From assembly GCA_021636625.1 (NCBI GenBank), contig JAJWLX010000008.1, positions 25,928 through 89,927 on the forward strand: DNA of 64,000 bases. Direction: 5' to 3'. The stretch comes from Prevotella sp. (GTDB taxonomy: Bacteria > Bacteroidota > Bacteroidia > Bacteroidales > Bacteroidaceae). Each line of letters opens with the position of its first letter. Position 1 is the stretch's first letter. A model generated the notes under the pieces. It did not search any database. It was given only the letters and a program-made list of their open reading frames with translations, and was not told the origin of the DNA. Both the position numbers and the translations under genes were made by a program. Positions 27,241 to 36,085 of the stretch are shown one piece after another.

Positions 27241-28740
27241 ATGGAACAGAAGAAATACTTCTTTGCTGTAGATCTGGGTGCTACCAGTGGCAGAACCATC
27301 CTGGGAAGCCTGGCTGACGGCAAGTTCGAACTGGAAGAACTCACCCGTTTCGACAACCGACTCATCGAAACCGGCAATCACTTCTACTGGGATATCTTTG
27401 CCCTCTTCTATGAGATCATCGCAGGTCTGAAACTCGTGGCGCAGCGCGGTATCCACATCGAAAGCATCGGTATCGATACCTGGGGATGCGACTTCGTATA
27501 TGTAGATAAAAACGGGGACATTCTCCGCAATCCTCTCGCCTACCGCGACCCTCATACCTTCGGCGTGATGGAGAAATATTTCGACGAGAAAATCAGCAAG
27601 GAAAAGGTATATGAGAAGACCGGAATCCAATTTATGAACTTCAATTCGCTCTTCCAGATATACGCCATGAGAAAGGCTGGAAACGTGGCTTTGGAGAATG
27701 CCGACAAGATTCTCTTTATCCCTGATGCCCTGAGCTATATGCTTACCGGTAACGCCATCTGCGAATATACCGTGGCTTCAACTTCCCAGATTCTCAACCC
27801 AATGACAGGCGATCTCGACAACGAACTCGTAGAGAGTCTCGGACTGAAGAGAGAGCAGTTTGGCAAGATGACCAACCCTGCTTCCATCATCGGCACACTC
27901 ACCGTAGAGGTGCAGAAGATGACGGGCTTGAATGCCGTTCCAGTCATCGCAGTAGCGGGTCACGATACCGCCAGCGCAGTAGCTGCCGTACCAGCCAAGA
28001 ACGAGGAGTTTGCCTATCTGAGTTCCGGTACCTGGAGTCTGATGGGTATCGAGACCAAGAACGCCATCATCAACGAGAAGAGTTATGAACTCAACTTCAC
28101 CAACGAAGGCGGCATCGAGGGTACTACCCGATTCCTGAAGAACATCTGCGGTATGTGGATTTACGAGCGCTGCCGAAAGGATTGGAAAGACGAAGCTGCT
28201 GCCAATCAGAAGGATATGAAGAGTCTGGGCCATGCTGAGTTGATTGCCGAAGCGATGAAGCAGCCTGCCTTCCAGAGCATCATCAACCCGGACGATGCCT
28301 GCTTTGCCAACCCATCGAGCATGGTAGAAGCTATCAAGCAGTACTGCGAAAAGACAGACCAGCACGTTCCTCAGAACTATGGCGAATTCTGCCGTTGCAT
28401 CTTCGAGAGTCTCGCGCTCCGTTATCGTCAGATTTTCACCTGGCTGAAGGATTTTGCCGACTTCGACCTCAACGTGCTCCACATCATCGGTGGTGGTTCG
28501 CTCAACCAATATCTCAACCAGTTTACAGCCGACAGCTGCGGTGTCACCGTTCTGGCTGGTCCTCAGGAAGGTACAGCCATCGGCAACATCATGCTTCAGG
28601 CAAAGGCATCAGGCTTGGTCAAGGACATCTGGGAAATGCGTCAGATCATCGCCAACTCGCTGGAGCTCAAGAAATTCGAGCCAAAGAACAAGGAGGCTTG
28701 GGATGAGGCATACGAAAAGTTTTTAAAGGTACAAGGGTAA
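27241..28740 (+). CDS. rhaB: L-rhamnulose kinase
   Basis: 499 residues, FGGY carbohydrate kinase. It phosphorylates L-rhamnulose to L-rhamnulose-1-phosphate with ATP in the cytoplasm. The N-terminal phosphate loop AVDLGATSGRTILG, the substrate region SIGIDTWGCDFVYVDKNGDI, the catalytic-loop region VAGHDTASAVAAVPA, and the C-terminal LHIIGGGSLNQYLNQFTADS are all visible. It is about the length of other rhamnulokinases. It is followed 42 bases later by rhaA, and then rhaT and rhaM, so the identity is strongly supported by context. The start at 27241 follows the promoter at 27176. Confidence 0.95.
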   Translation: MEQKKYFFAVDLGATSGRTILGSLADGKFELEELTRFDNRLIETGNHFYWDIFALFYEIIAGLKLVAQRGIHIESIGIDTWGCDFVYVDKNGDILRNPLAYRDPHTFGVMEKYFDEKISKEKVYEKTGIQFMNFNSLFQIYAMRKAGNVALENADKILFIPDALSYMLTGNAICEYTVASTSQILNPMTGDLDNELVESLGLKREQFGKMTNPASIIGTLTVEVQKMTGLNAVPVIAVAGHDTASAVAAVPAKNEEFAYLSSGTWSLMGIETKNAIINEKSYELNFTNEGGIEGTTRFLKNICGMWIYERCRKDWKDEAAANQKDMKSLGHAELIAEAMKQPAFQSIINPDDACFANPSSMVEAIKQYCEKTDQHVPQNYGEFCRCIFESLALRYRQIFTWLKDFADFDLNVLHIIGGGSLNQYLNQFTADSCGVTVLAGPQEGTAIGNIMLQAKASGLVKDIWEMRQIIANSLELKKFEPKNKEAWDEAYEKFLKVQG

Positions 28741-28782
28741 AAAAGTAAAAAATAAACAATAACAAAAAATACATAAAAAACA

Positions 28783-30036
28783 ATGAAAGCAGATTTGATT
28801 TTAAAGAATTATGAGATTGCTAAGGAGCGCTATGCTGCTCTGGGTGTAGATACAGACAAGGCTATTGAGACTTTGGAGAAGACTCCTATCTCTCTGCACT
28901 GCTGGCAGGCTGACGACGTGGTTGGCTTCGAGCGTGGCGAGGCTGCTTCTGGCGGTATCCAGAGTACAGGTAACTACCCTGGCAAGGCTCGCAACATCGA
29001 TGAACTCCGTCAGGATATCGAGAAGGTGAACTCTCTCCTGGCTGGTACTTTCCGCCTCAACCTTCATGAGATTTACGGTGAGTTCGGTGGCAAGCAGATT
29101 GACCGTAACGAGGTAACCGTAGATCAGTTTACAGGCTGGATGCAGTGGGCTAAAGAGCAGAACATGAAGCTTGACTTCAACTCTACTTCTTTCTCTCACC
29201 CATTGAGCGGAAGTCTCACATTGTCAAATCCTGACCCAGCTATCCGCGAGTTCTGGATTGAGCACACCAAGCGTTGCCGCCGCATTGCAGACGCTATGGG
29301 TAAGTTCCAGAACGACCCATGTATCATGAACATCTGGGTACATGATGGTTCCAAGGACATCACCATAGAGAAGGGGCGCTATCGCGAGATCTTGAAAAAC
29401 TCTCTTGATGAGATTCTGGCAGAGGAGTTGCCTAACATGAAGTCTTGCCTGGAGGCTAAGCTCTTCGGTATCGGCTTGGAGGCATATACCGTAGGTTCTC
29501 ACGACTTCTACGCTGGCTACTGCGCTAAGAACAACGTGATGTACACCCTAGATACAGGCCACTATGAGCCAACAGAGAACGTATCAGATGCTGTTTCTGC
29601 ACTCCTGCTCTTCGTTCCAGAGTTGATGCTCCACGTATCTCGCCCAATGCACTGGGACTCAGACCACGTAACCCTCTTCGACGACAATACACGCAACCTC
29701 TTCTCAGAGTTGGTTCGTGCCAACGCACTCGACCGTGCTCATATCGGTCTCGACTACTTCGACGGTTCTATCAACCGCATCGGAGCTTACATCATCGGTG
29801 TACGTGCAGCCCAGAAGTCATTGTTGCAGGCATTCCTTGAGCCACTGGATACCCTCCGCAAGTACGAGGACGAGGGCAAGCTCTTCCAGCGTCTGGCTCT
29901 CCTCGAGGAAGAGAAGACATTGCCATTCGGTGCTGTATATGATTACTTCAACCTGAAGAACAACATCCCTGTTGGCGAGGAGTACATCGCTGACATTGAG
30001 AAGTACGAGGCTGAGGTTCTCGCTAAGAGAAACTAA
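28783..30036 (+). CDS. rhaA: L-rhamnose isomerase
   Basis: 417 residues, close to the 419 of E. coli RhaA. It interconverts L-rhamnose and L-rhamnulose using metal ions. The N-terminal motif SLHCWQADDVVGFE matches the family's CWQ-DDV-GFE signature. LNLHEIYGEFGGKQIDRNEV, LDFNSTSFSHPLSGSLTLS and MHWDSDHVTLFDD carry expected metal and substrate residues. It lies in the rha operon between rhaB and rhaT. Confidence 0.96.
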   Translation: MKADLILKNYEIAKERYAALGVDTDKAIETLEKTPISLHCWQADDVVGFERGEAASGGIQSTGNYPGKARNIDELRQDIEKVNSLLAGTFRLNLHEIYGEFGGKQIDRNEVTVDQFTGWMQWAKEQNMKLDFNSTSFSHPLSGSLTLSNPDPAIREFWIEHTKRCRRIADAMGKFQNDPCIMNIWVHDGSKDITIEKGRYREILKNSLDEILAEELPNMKSCLEAKLFGIGLEAYTVGSHDFYAGYCAKNNVMYTLDTGHYEPTENVSDAVSALLLFVPELMLHVSRPMHWDSDHVTLFDDNTRNLFSELVRANALDRAHIGLDYFDGSINRIGAYIIGVRAAQKSLLQAFLEPLDTLRKYEDEGKLFQRLALLEEEKTLPFGAVYDYFNLKNNIPVGEEYIADIEKYEAEVLAKRN

Positions 30037-30073
30037 GATATAAAACTGCATAAGTGGTTTTAAGAAAGCTTTT

Positions 30074-30153
30074 GCCCTTACAGGGCGCCTGAATTAATAA
30101 ACACCTATCCCCAGGGCGATGCCCTGGGCTAGGTGCTTTTGCCCTTTCAGGGC
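30074..30153. repeat. REP-like triple hairpin between rhaA and rhaT
   Basis: Two copies of a short GCCCT-N3-AGGGC hairpin (30074-30086 and 30141-30153), each preceded by CTTTT and followed by GC, flank a longer stem: CACCTA (30102-30107) with TAGGTG (30130-30135), enclosing CCAGGGC with GCCCTGG. A related GCCCT-GAA-AGGGC hairpin is at 39541. Similar GC-rich hairpins are common between genes in Bacteroidetes (from memory). It could also adjust relative expression of rhaA and rhaT. Confidence 0.75.
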
Positions 30154-30208
30154 GCTTAAGCCACCGGCAACGGTTTTATAACCTAATTACCAAGCAATTA
30201 ACAATACA

Positions 30209-31240
30209 ATGGAAATATTAATAGGACTTTTCATCATAGCCATCGGCGCATTCTGCCAGTCCAGCTGTTATGTTCCTATCAACAAGATCAAAGATTGGAG
30301 TTGGGAATCATACTGGATAGTTCAGGGTGTGTTCGCATGGCTTATTTTGCCTTTTTTCGGCGCTATGCTCGCTGTACCTAGCGGACATTCCTTCTTTGAA
30401 TTATTCGACGGATTCGGCTTCAACGTAGCTATGAGCATGCTCTTCGGTGTACTCTGGGGCGTAGGCGGACTGACCTTCGGTCTTTCCATGCGCTACCTGG
30501 GCGTGGCGTTGGGTCAGAGCATCGCCCTGGGAACCTGTGCAGGTCTCGGAACCATCATGGGTCCGGTTCTGCTCAACATCTTCTTCCCCGAGCTGGATGC
30601 CCTTTCATCGCTCACCTTCAGCGTCATCCTCGGTGTGGTAGTCACCCTGCTCGGTATCGCCATCATCGGTATAGCTGGCAGCATGAAGGCGGCATCGCTC
30701 TCTGAAGAGGAGAAGAAGGCTGCGGTAAAGGATTTCAACTTCCCTAAGGGTCTCGCCATCGCCCTGCTAGCTGGTTTCATGAGCGGATGCTTCAATGTGG
30801 GTCTCGCCTTCGGCGATGATATCCACTTCGGCACCTTCACCCCTGATATGTTCAAGACCCTGCCTGCTACCTTCCTCGTTACCGTGGGTGGTTTCATTAC
30901 CAATGCCATCTACTGTTTCTATCAGAACACCAAGAATCATACTTGGAGCGACTATAAGAACGAGGAGGTTTGGGGCAACAACATCCTGTATTGTGCCCTG
31001 GCTGGTGCCTTGTGGTACAGTCAGTTCTTCGGCTTGTCATTAGGAAAAGGTTTCCTCACCGAATCCCCTACCCTTATGACTCTGTCTTTCTGCATCCTGA
31101 TGGCACTCAACGTAGTGTTCTCGAATGTATGGGGCATCATCCTGAAGGAATGGAAGGGATGCTCATCAAAGACCATCGCCGTATTAATCGTCGGCATCAT
31201 CGTCTTGATTATCTCAAGTTTTCTGCCACAGTTGATTTAA
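30209..31240 (+). CDS. rhaT: L-rhamnose/proton symporter
   Basis: 343 residues, against 344 for E. coli RhaT. A ten-helix inner-membrane protein of the drug/metabolite transporter superfamily. The N-terminus (GAFCQSSCYVPINKIKDWSW, ESYWIVQGVFAWLILP) and GLSMRYLGVALGQSIALG, AGFMSGCFNVGLAFG are characteristic of RhaT. It brings L-rhamnose from the periplasm into the cytoplasm. It follows rhaA after a REP-like element and precedes rhaM by 19 bases. Confidence 0.95.
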   Translation: MEILIGLFIIAIGAFCQSSCYVPINKIKDWSWESYWIVQGVFAWLILPFFGAMLAVPSGHSFFELFDGFGFNVAMSMLFGVLWGVGGLTFGLSMRYLGVALGQSIALGTCAGLGTIMGPVLLNIFFPELDALSSLTFSVILGVVVTLLGIAIIGIAGSMKAASLSEEEKKAAVKDFNFPKGLAIALLAGFMSGCFNVGLAFGDDIHFGTFTPDMFKTLPATFLVTVGGFITNAIYCFYQNTKNHTWSDYKNEEVWGNNILYCALAGALWYSQFFGLSLGKGFLTESPTLMTLSFCILMALNVVFSNVWGIILKEWKGCSSKTIAVLIVGIIVLIISSFLPQLI

Positions 31241-31259
31241 CATCAAAACATAGAATGAT

Positions 31260-31577
31260 ATGAAAAGATTTGCATTTAAGATGTATCTCAAGAAGGGATG
31301 CGAAAAGGAATATGCCAAGCGCCATGCTGCGATCTGGCCTGAGTTGAAACAGATGATCAAGGATCAGGGAGTAAGCGACTACAGTATCTTCTGGGACAAA
31401 GACACCAACCTGCTCTTTGCCGTTCAGAAATGCGACAGCGATACCAACAGCCAGGACACAACCAACGTGGATCCTATCACCCAGAAATGGTGGGATATGA
31501 TGGCAGACATCATGGAGGTGAATCCTGACAATTCGCCTGTCAGCATCCCGCTGGAAGAACTTTTCCACATGGATTGA
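31260..31577 (+). CDS. rhaM: L-rhamnose mutarotase
   Basis: 105 residues, against 104 for E. coli RhaM. It interconverts alpha and beta anomers of L-rhamnose, supplying the form used by RhaA. Family motifs: KMYLKKGCEKEYAKRHAAIW, ELKQMIKDQGVSDYSIFWD and QKWWDMMADIM. Last gene of the rha operon, with a terminator 30 bases downstream. Confidence 0.95.
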   Translation: MKRFAFKMYLKKGCEKEYAKRHAAIWPELKQMIKDQGVSDYSIFWDKDTNLLFAVQKCDSDTNSQDTTNVDPITQKWWDMMADIMEVNPDNSPVSIPLEELFHMD

Positions 31578-31608
31578 TATAAAGATTTTAGTTAGCTTAG
31601 AAACAGAA

Positions 31609-31650
31609 AAAGCCCCCGAGCATCTCACGATGTTCGAGGGCTTTGTTTCA
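31609..31650 (+). terminator. Terminator of the rha operon
   Basis: AAAGCCC-CCGAGCATC pairs with GATGTTCGAGGGCTTT around a short loop, followed by TGTTT. It lies 32 bases after rhaM. It may also act for the convergent rhaD. Confidence 0.8.
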
Positions 31651-31783
31651 CTAAACCCAAAAACTTTTACCTAATAATACTAAAACCTAAATTAAACCTA
31701 TTACCTATAAAATGTATATCCAATAAACCTATTATATCAAAATATTACTAACAACACTATATCAACTATTCATAACCTATACC

Positions 31784-32593
31784 TTATCTTGGCAAATTGA
31801 AAGCCTTGGTCATCTCAGCCATTTCTTCCTGGCTCATACCATCAGGCTCAAATCCCATGCACTTGGAATCGATGTAGATCTTCGCACTCTTAGAGAGCAC
31901 GTCAATCTGGTCGAAGGCATCCATTACATCCAAGCCCTTGGCAAAGACGCCGTGCTTCTCCCACATCACTACATCATAGTCTTCCAGTTCCTTCAGGGTT
32001 TCCTCAGCCAGCTTCAAGCTGCCAGGCAACTGATAAGGAACAATGCCCAGACCGAGCGGACAGAAAGCCTTGGTCTCTGGAATCATGCTCCAGAGCAGGT
32101 TGCTCAAAACGTCCTTGCCCATGAACTTCTTGTTGTGGCTCATGGCGATAAGCTCGATAGGGTGAGTATGAACGGTAGCCTTATAGTTGGAACCCTTCTC
32201 GATGAGACGGGCATGAACGCTCAGGTGACTAGGCAACTCTGAGGTTGGCATCACAGGATTATCGGCGATGATGACATAGCTGGCGCAATCGTCGAGGATA
32301 CGGATGATAGAACCGTTCTCCATAGGCCAGCGAGCCAAGTCGCGCATACGCTTGCCTGTACCCTTGCAGAAGAAGTAGCAGCCCTTCAATGCAGGCAAAG
32401 CTGTACCAATCTGCTTCACTTCGCTGATAGCTGGCAAAGCCTTGATCTCGTCATCAACCAAGTCTGTTACGTTTACGGTGATATTACCACCATTACGCTC
32501 AGCCCAACCATTCTGCCAGAGGTATCCGGCAACTTCTGCAATCTTCTCGACCTCCTTTTTCAAGGCAGGACGACCTTCTAAAACACTATTCAT
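31784..32593 (-). CDS. rhaD: L-rhamnulose-1-phosphate aldolase
   Basis: 269 residues from the ATG at 32591-32593; E. coli RhaD has 274. It cleaves L-rhamnulose-1-phosphate to dihydroxyacetone phosphate and L-lactaldehyde. It is a class II zinc aldolase: AERNGGNITVNVTDL near the start, the zinc-histidine motif KATVHTHPIELIAMSH, and VVMWEKHGVFAKG. I chose this start because the -7 promoter element lies inside the longer open frame (to 32659), so that extension cannot be translated from this promoter. It is convergent with rhaM. A second, internally deleted copy lies at 37717-37893. Confidence 0.95.
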   Translation of the reverse strand: MNSVLEGRPALKKEVEKIAEVAGYLWQNGWAERNGGNITVNVTDLVDDEIKALPAISEVKQIGTALPALKGCYFFCKGTGKRMRDLARWPMENGSIIRILDDCASYVIIADNPVMPTSELPSHLSVHARLIEKGSNYKATVHTHPIELIAMSHNKKFMGKDVLSNLLWSMIPETKAFCPLGLGIVPYQLPGSLKLAEETLKELEDYDVVMWEKHGVFAKGLDVMDAFDQIDVLSKSAKIYIDSKCMGFEPDGMSQEEMAEMTKAFNLPR

Positions 32594-32630
32594 ATTATTC
32601 TTGTTATTAGCTTGTTTAAAATTTCTGCTG

Positions 32631-32660
32631 CAAAAATACTCATTTCGCCCCATACCCAAC
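32631..32660 (-). promoter_or_regulatory. rhaD promoter
   Basis: On the - strand TATTTTTG (32631-32638) is the -7 element; TTGG at about 32656-32659 is a candidate -33. The leader to the ATG is about 30 bases. Confidence 0.65.
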
Positions 32661-32731
32661 CTATTCTTTTGATATTTGAGCTATGACATTTGGCATAACC
32701 CTCAAAACCGTGAAAAAATACAGAAGGCGGC
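32661..32731 (-). promoter_or_regulatory. Conserved block upstream of the rhaD promoter
   Basis: This stretch is repeated with only one difference at 37961-38031, ahead of the truncated rhaD copy. It contains CAAATGTCA and CAAATATCA as a direct repeat 14 bases apart on the - strand. Its conservation, while the sequence between promoter and start codon has drifted, suggests a regulator site (inference). Confidence 0.6.
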
Positions 32732-32757
32732 GGTGGATAGAAAACTACTTTCAAAAA

Positions 32758-33080
32758 CACTCTTCACCAATCAGACATAAACATCTAATAGCTAGGTGTT
32801 TATGCGGGTGAAGAGTATCGCCGACTCTTCACCACTCTTCACCACCCTTCACCAACAGTTCGGTCATCAATTATGACCAGCTCTATGCACAAATGATGCA
32901 TAAGCTTCGTGATAAGCAGACCCCTTATTGGTTCACCATTGATGAAGTGGCTCGCATCCAGGAATTCAACCAGCCTTCTTCAAGGTGAAGAGTGGGTGAA
33001 GAGTGGTGAAGAGTTGAGCCACCTCTTCACCCGCATAAACACCTAGCTATTAGATGTTCATGTCTGATTGGTGAAGAGTG
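32758..33080. mobile_element. MITE-like element with 58-bp terminal inverted repeats
   Basis: The left end (32758-32815) and right end (33023-33080) are inverted repeats matching at 57 of 58 positions. Inside are short CTCTTCACC repeats and a + strand coding relic (about 32863-32988) reading NYDQLYAQMMHKLRDKQTPY then WFTIDEVARIQEFNQPSS and a stop. The relic resembles the C-terminal part of VapE/DUF3874-type proteins of Bacteroidales mobile elements, from memory only. No transposase is present and I see no target-site duplication. Confidence 0.75.
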
Positions 33081-33133
33081 AAGAGTAAAATAGAGAGTAA
33101 GGGTTTTCTATCTCCCGACGTATCGTTTCGTGC

Positions 33134-33372
33134 CTAGTAATGGCAAGATATTGCCCTGGTAAAGGGCAATATTGTGCCATAGTCAGGCAACAACTGGAAT
33201 GAGCCTCTTTTCAACTCGTCAGGACTATCAAGTTCTTCCTGTTTAGACTTACTGACATCTATGCCTAAACGCTGGTTTATACAGGTGTCCCTATATACTT
33301 CTTTTAATATATGGAGAGACACCCATGAAAAACTAACTGTTAACCTTGAAGCGATGTCTGTGTTAAAAATCT
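33134..33372 (-). other. Intergenic stretch downstream of the GH78 gene; possible transposase relic
   Basis: A hairpin, GGCAAGATATTGCCC with GGGCAATATTGTGCC (about 33141-33176), may end the GH78 transcript. On the - strand an open frame contains NQRLGIDVSKSKQEELDS, which recalls the N-terminal GIDVSK motif of IS110-family transposases; the rest shows no match I recognise. It could be chance. Confidence 0.3.
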
Positions 33373-36069
33373 TTAGCCTTTGATTCTGAATGTCCAATCT
33401 CCAGAGCCAATCTTCTTGATCTTTCCATTAGGCAGATATACTTCGCCAGTGGTATTGGCAGGGATGGAAACTGTCCAAACGATGAAGCCGTCTTGGCGAG
33501 TATAACTGCTTCGGATAACACCATAAGGACTTGGATGCGAAGCGGTGACACTGTAGATTCTGCTTACAGAGAAATCTGGCTGCAAGATGATATGCTTGAA
33601 TCCAGGTTGCTGGTAACAAGGGCGGATGCCCCCCAGATATTCATAGCACCAAGGCAGCAAATCGCCAAGCAGCATCACATGGTTTCCACTGTTCATGGAA
33701 GGGTTGGCTGTGTTGCCATTCCATAATTCCCAGATGGTAGTGGCTCCATTTTTCACCATATATCCCCAACCTGGATAAGTGTCGGTAGTGGCAAGCTGAT
33801 AGGCTACATCTGACTTTCCGATGCTGGAGAGATAGCGCATGAGCCACTGGATGCCGATGACTCCTGCCGACAGATGCGTATCGTTTTTGTCGATGATGGT
33901 GGTTAGCAGGTTTTTGCGCACTTCTGCCTCTTGCTCCTTAGGGACGAGATTCATCGCCAAAGGCAAGAGATTGGCTGTAACGGTGGCATTGCTATAGTTG
34001 CCATCCTTCAAGTAAGTGCGGTTAACTGCTGCTAGAGTGGTGTCGGCTTGGGCGGAGAAATAATCCGATTCTGCTTGATAACCCAGCATTCTGCCATAAC
34101 GAGCCATCATCTTACAGAGATAATAATAGTAAGTGGAGGAGATGAGCTGTCCGTCTGTTTTTCGGGCAGGGTCCTTGCTGTGTACCAATTTAGGCGACTC
34201 CGGTGGCACGCACCAGTCGCCATATCGGTCGTAAACAACCAGCCCATCCTTGTAATTCTCTCTTCTTATCATCTCCAAGAACTTCTTGATGGCTGCATAG
34301 CTGTCTGCCATAGGGCGCAAATCGCCATATTGACGATAAAGCATATCGCATGAGAAAGGCAAGGCGGCAGGCCATGTGATATTGGTATTGTAGAGTCGCC
34401 AATAGGATGGGGTCACATCACTGATACGACCGTTTTCTTTTTGACCATCTCGTATGTCGCCCACCCATTTGCTGTAAAGGGCATGCTGGTTCATGAGATA
34501 ACTCTCGCCTAGGCAGCCTGTGGTACGGTCGCCCAACCAAGGCATTCGCTCATCTCGCTGCGGACAATCTATTGGCATTCCCTTGTAATTGCTTCGTATT
34601 CCTCGGCGTGCATTGGCTACGATACGATTCAGCATGCTCTCACTCTTTCCATCCTTTTCAGATTCATCTGTCAGAGCGAAGTAAGTGTTGGTGTCGTCCA
34701 TCCTGTCTGCTATCAATTCTCTTGAAATATCTGAGGCAGACAGATGGTCTATGCCCGTGATTTCTGCATATCGAAATCCGTAAAAAGTAAATTCTGGTGT
34801 CCAATCTACGGCCTTCCCGTCAGCTACATAGCGAGCTGTGGCCTCTGCGCTGCGAAGATTGGCTACATAGAGCATGCTGTCTCCATTTTGCAAGAGCTCG
34901 GCATGGCGTATGCAGATGGTATCGCCAGATTGCGAAGTATTTTGCTTGATGTGTATTCTGCCGGCGTTATTAGTGCCGAAATCTACGATATATCGTTTTC
35001 CAAACTGATGGATGGAGATTGGCTTTTCTGTTTGATATACGCTCATATTGGGTGCGATGGAGCCACGAAGTTTACCTCCAGGCGACTTCATGATTTGCGC
35101 ATTTTGCCATTGGCTGTCGTCAAAGCCCTGCATATCCCAGCCATTTAGTTTCAGATTGCTGTTGTATAGTTCGCCATCATACTCATTGGCATAGCGTATC
35201 GCCCCATTGGCTGTAATGCGCCATGTGGTGTCGGTAGCGATAATCTTGGTGCTTCCATCTGCATAGTCTATGACGAGATTGGCTAGCAGACGTGGCTGTC
35301 CGTAAGTGGTGCGCACATTGGATTGGAAGTTTTGGGTTTGGGCAAAATAATGTCCTCCTTCCAGGATAACACCGATTACGTTGTTGTCGCTCAGATATGA
35401 AGATACATCGTATGTATCATAGGCGATGGTTTTGGTATAATCGGTAGGCAATGGGGTAAGCACATCGTTCCCCACTCGCTGTCCATTAATGCTCAGCGCA
35501 TAATTTCCCAATCCAGATATGTATATCGTGGCACGTTTCACCTGATTCGGCTGAATGGAGAAGGTCTTGCGAAGATAACGTGCTGAAAGGCGGCTGTGGC
35601 GTTCCTCCTTGTCCCAAGGCATCAAACTGTCTATTCCAATCCAATTACCTTTCCACTCTTCTTCCGACATTAAGCCTGTTGACCACATGGCAGGTTGGCT
35701 CCATTCGCTTTTACCCTTATTGGTAGATACCTGTACTTTCCAAAAATAAGACTGCCCAGGCAACAAAGGAATGCTTTGTGGGAGTTCTATCCATTGGGAG
35801 CAATCTGTCTTGACTATCCCACTGTTCCATACATCACTTTCGCCAAGATTCAGCTTTTCCCGACTGGAAGCTACGAGAATCTGATAAGATTTCTGCATCA
35901 CGTTCTTGTGGTCTGATAAGATTTGCCAGCCAAACCGAGGGTTTCTAACATCCAGTCCTAAAGGTGATTCTCTTCCTTCCAGAGTAAGTTTGGTTACTTC
36001 TACTTTCGCTTTTGCAGAGAACGCAAAAGGTAGCAGGGATAACAAAATCCATGTATATATCTTTTTCAT
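33373..36069 (-). CDS. GH78 alpha-L-rhamnosidase
   Basis: 898 residues with a signal peptide (about 1-21, FAFSAKA). It has the GH78 layout: N-terminal Ig-like domain (LTLEGRESPLGLDVRNPRFG), carbohydrate-binding beta domains with WKGNWIGID, an (alpha/alpha)6 catalytic barrel, and a C-terminal beta domain. Catalytic regions are CPQRDERMPWLGD (general acid Glu near residue 505) and GATTIWELWNG (base Glu near 779). It would release terminal alpha-L-rhamnose from rhamnogalacturonan or other glycans. Second gene of the GH27-GH78 operon that begins at the rhaD relic's promoter; the gap to GH27 is 16 bases. Confidence 0.95.
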   Translation of the reverse strand: MKKIYTWILLSLLPFAFSAKAKVEVTKLTLEGRESPLGLDVRNPRFGWQILSDHKNVMQKSYQILVASSREKLNLGESDVWNSGIVKTDCSQWIELPQSIPLLPGQSYFWKVQVSTNKGKSEWSQPAMWSTGLMSEEEWKGNWIGIDSLMPWDKEERHSRLSARYLRKTFSIQPNQVKRATIYISGLGNYALSINGQRVGNDVLTPLPTDYTKTIAYDTYDVSSYLSDNNVIGVILEGGHYFAQTQNFQSNVRTTYGQPRLLANLVIDYADGSTKIIATDTTWRITANGAIRYANEYDGELYNSNLKLNGWDMQGFDDSQWQNAQIMKSPGGKLRGSIAPNMSVYQTEKPISIHQFGKRYIVDFGTNNAGRIHIKQNTSQSGDTICIRHAELLQNGDSMLYVANLRSAEATARYVADGKAVDWTPEFTFYGFRYAEITGIDHLSASDISRELIADRMDDTNTYFALTDESEKDGKSESMLNRIVANARRGIRSNYKGMPIDCPQRDERMPWLGDRTTGCLGESYLMNQHALYSKWVGDIRDGQKENGRISDVTPSYWRLYNTNITWPAALPFSCDMLYRQYGDLRPMADSYAAIKKFLEMIRRENYKDGLVVYDRYGDWCVPPESPKLVHSKDPARKTDGQLISSTYYYYLCKMMARYGRMLGYQAESDYFSAQADTTLAAVNRTYLKDGNYSNATVTANLLPLAMNLVPKEQEAEVRKNLLTTIIDKNDTHLSAGVIGIQWLMRYLSSIGKSDVAYQLATTDTYPGWGYMVKNGATTIWELWNGNTANPSMNSGNHVMLLGDLLPWCYEYLGGIRPCYQQPGFKHIILQPDFSVSRIYSVTASHPSPYGVIRSSYTRQDGFIVWTVSIPANTTGEVYLPNGKIKKIGSGDWTFRIKG

Positions 36070-36085
36070 CTTGTTTGTCTGTTTA

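Noticed and set aside
32594..32659. N-terminal extension of rhaD by 22 codons
   Set aside because: The -7 promoter element lies within it, and RhaD proteins start near the internal ATG at 32593.
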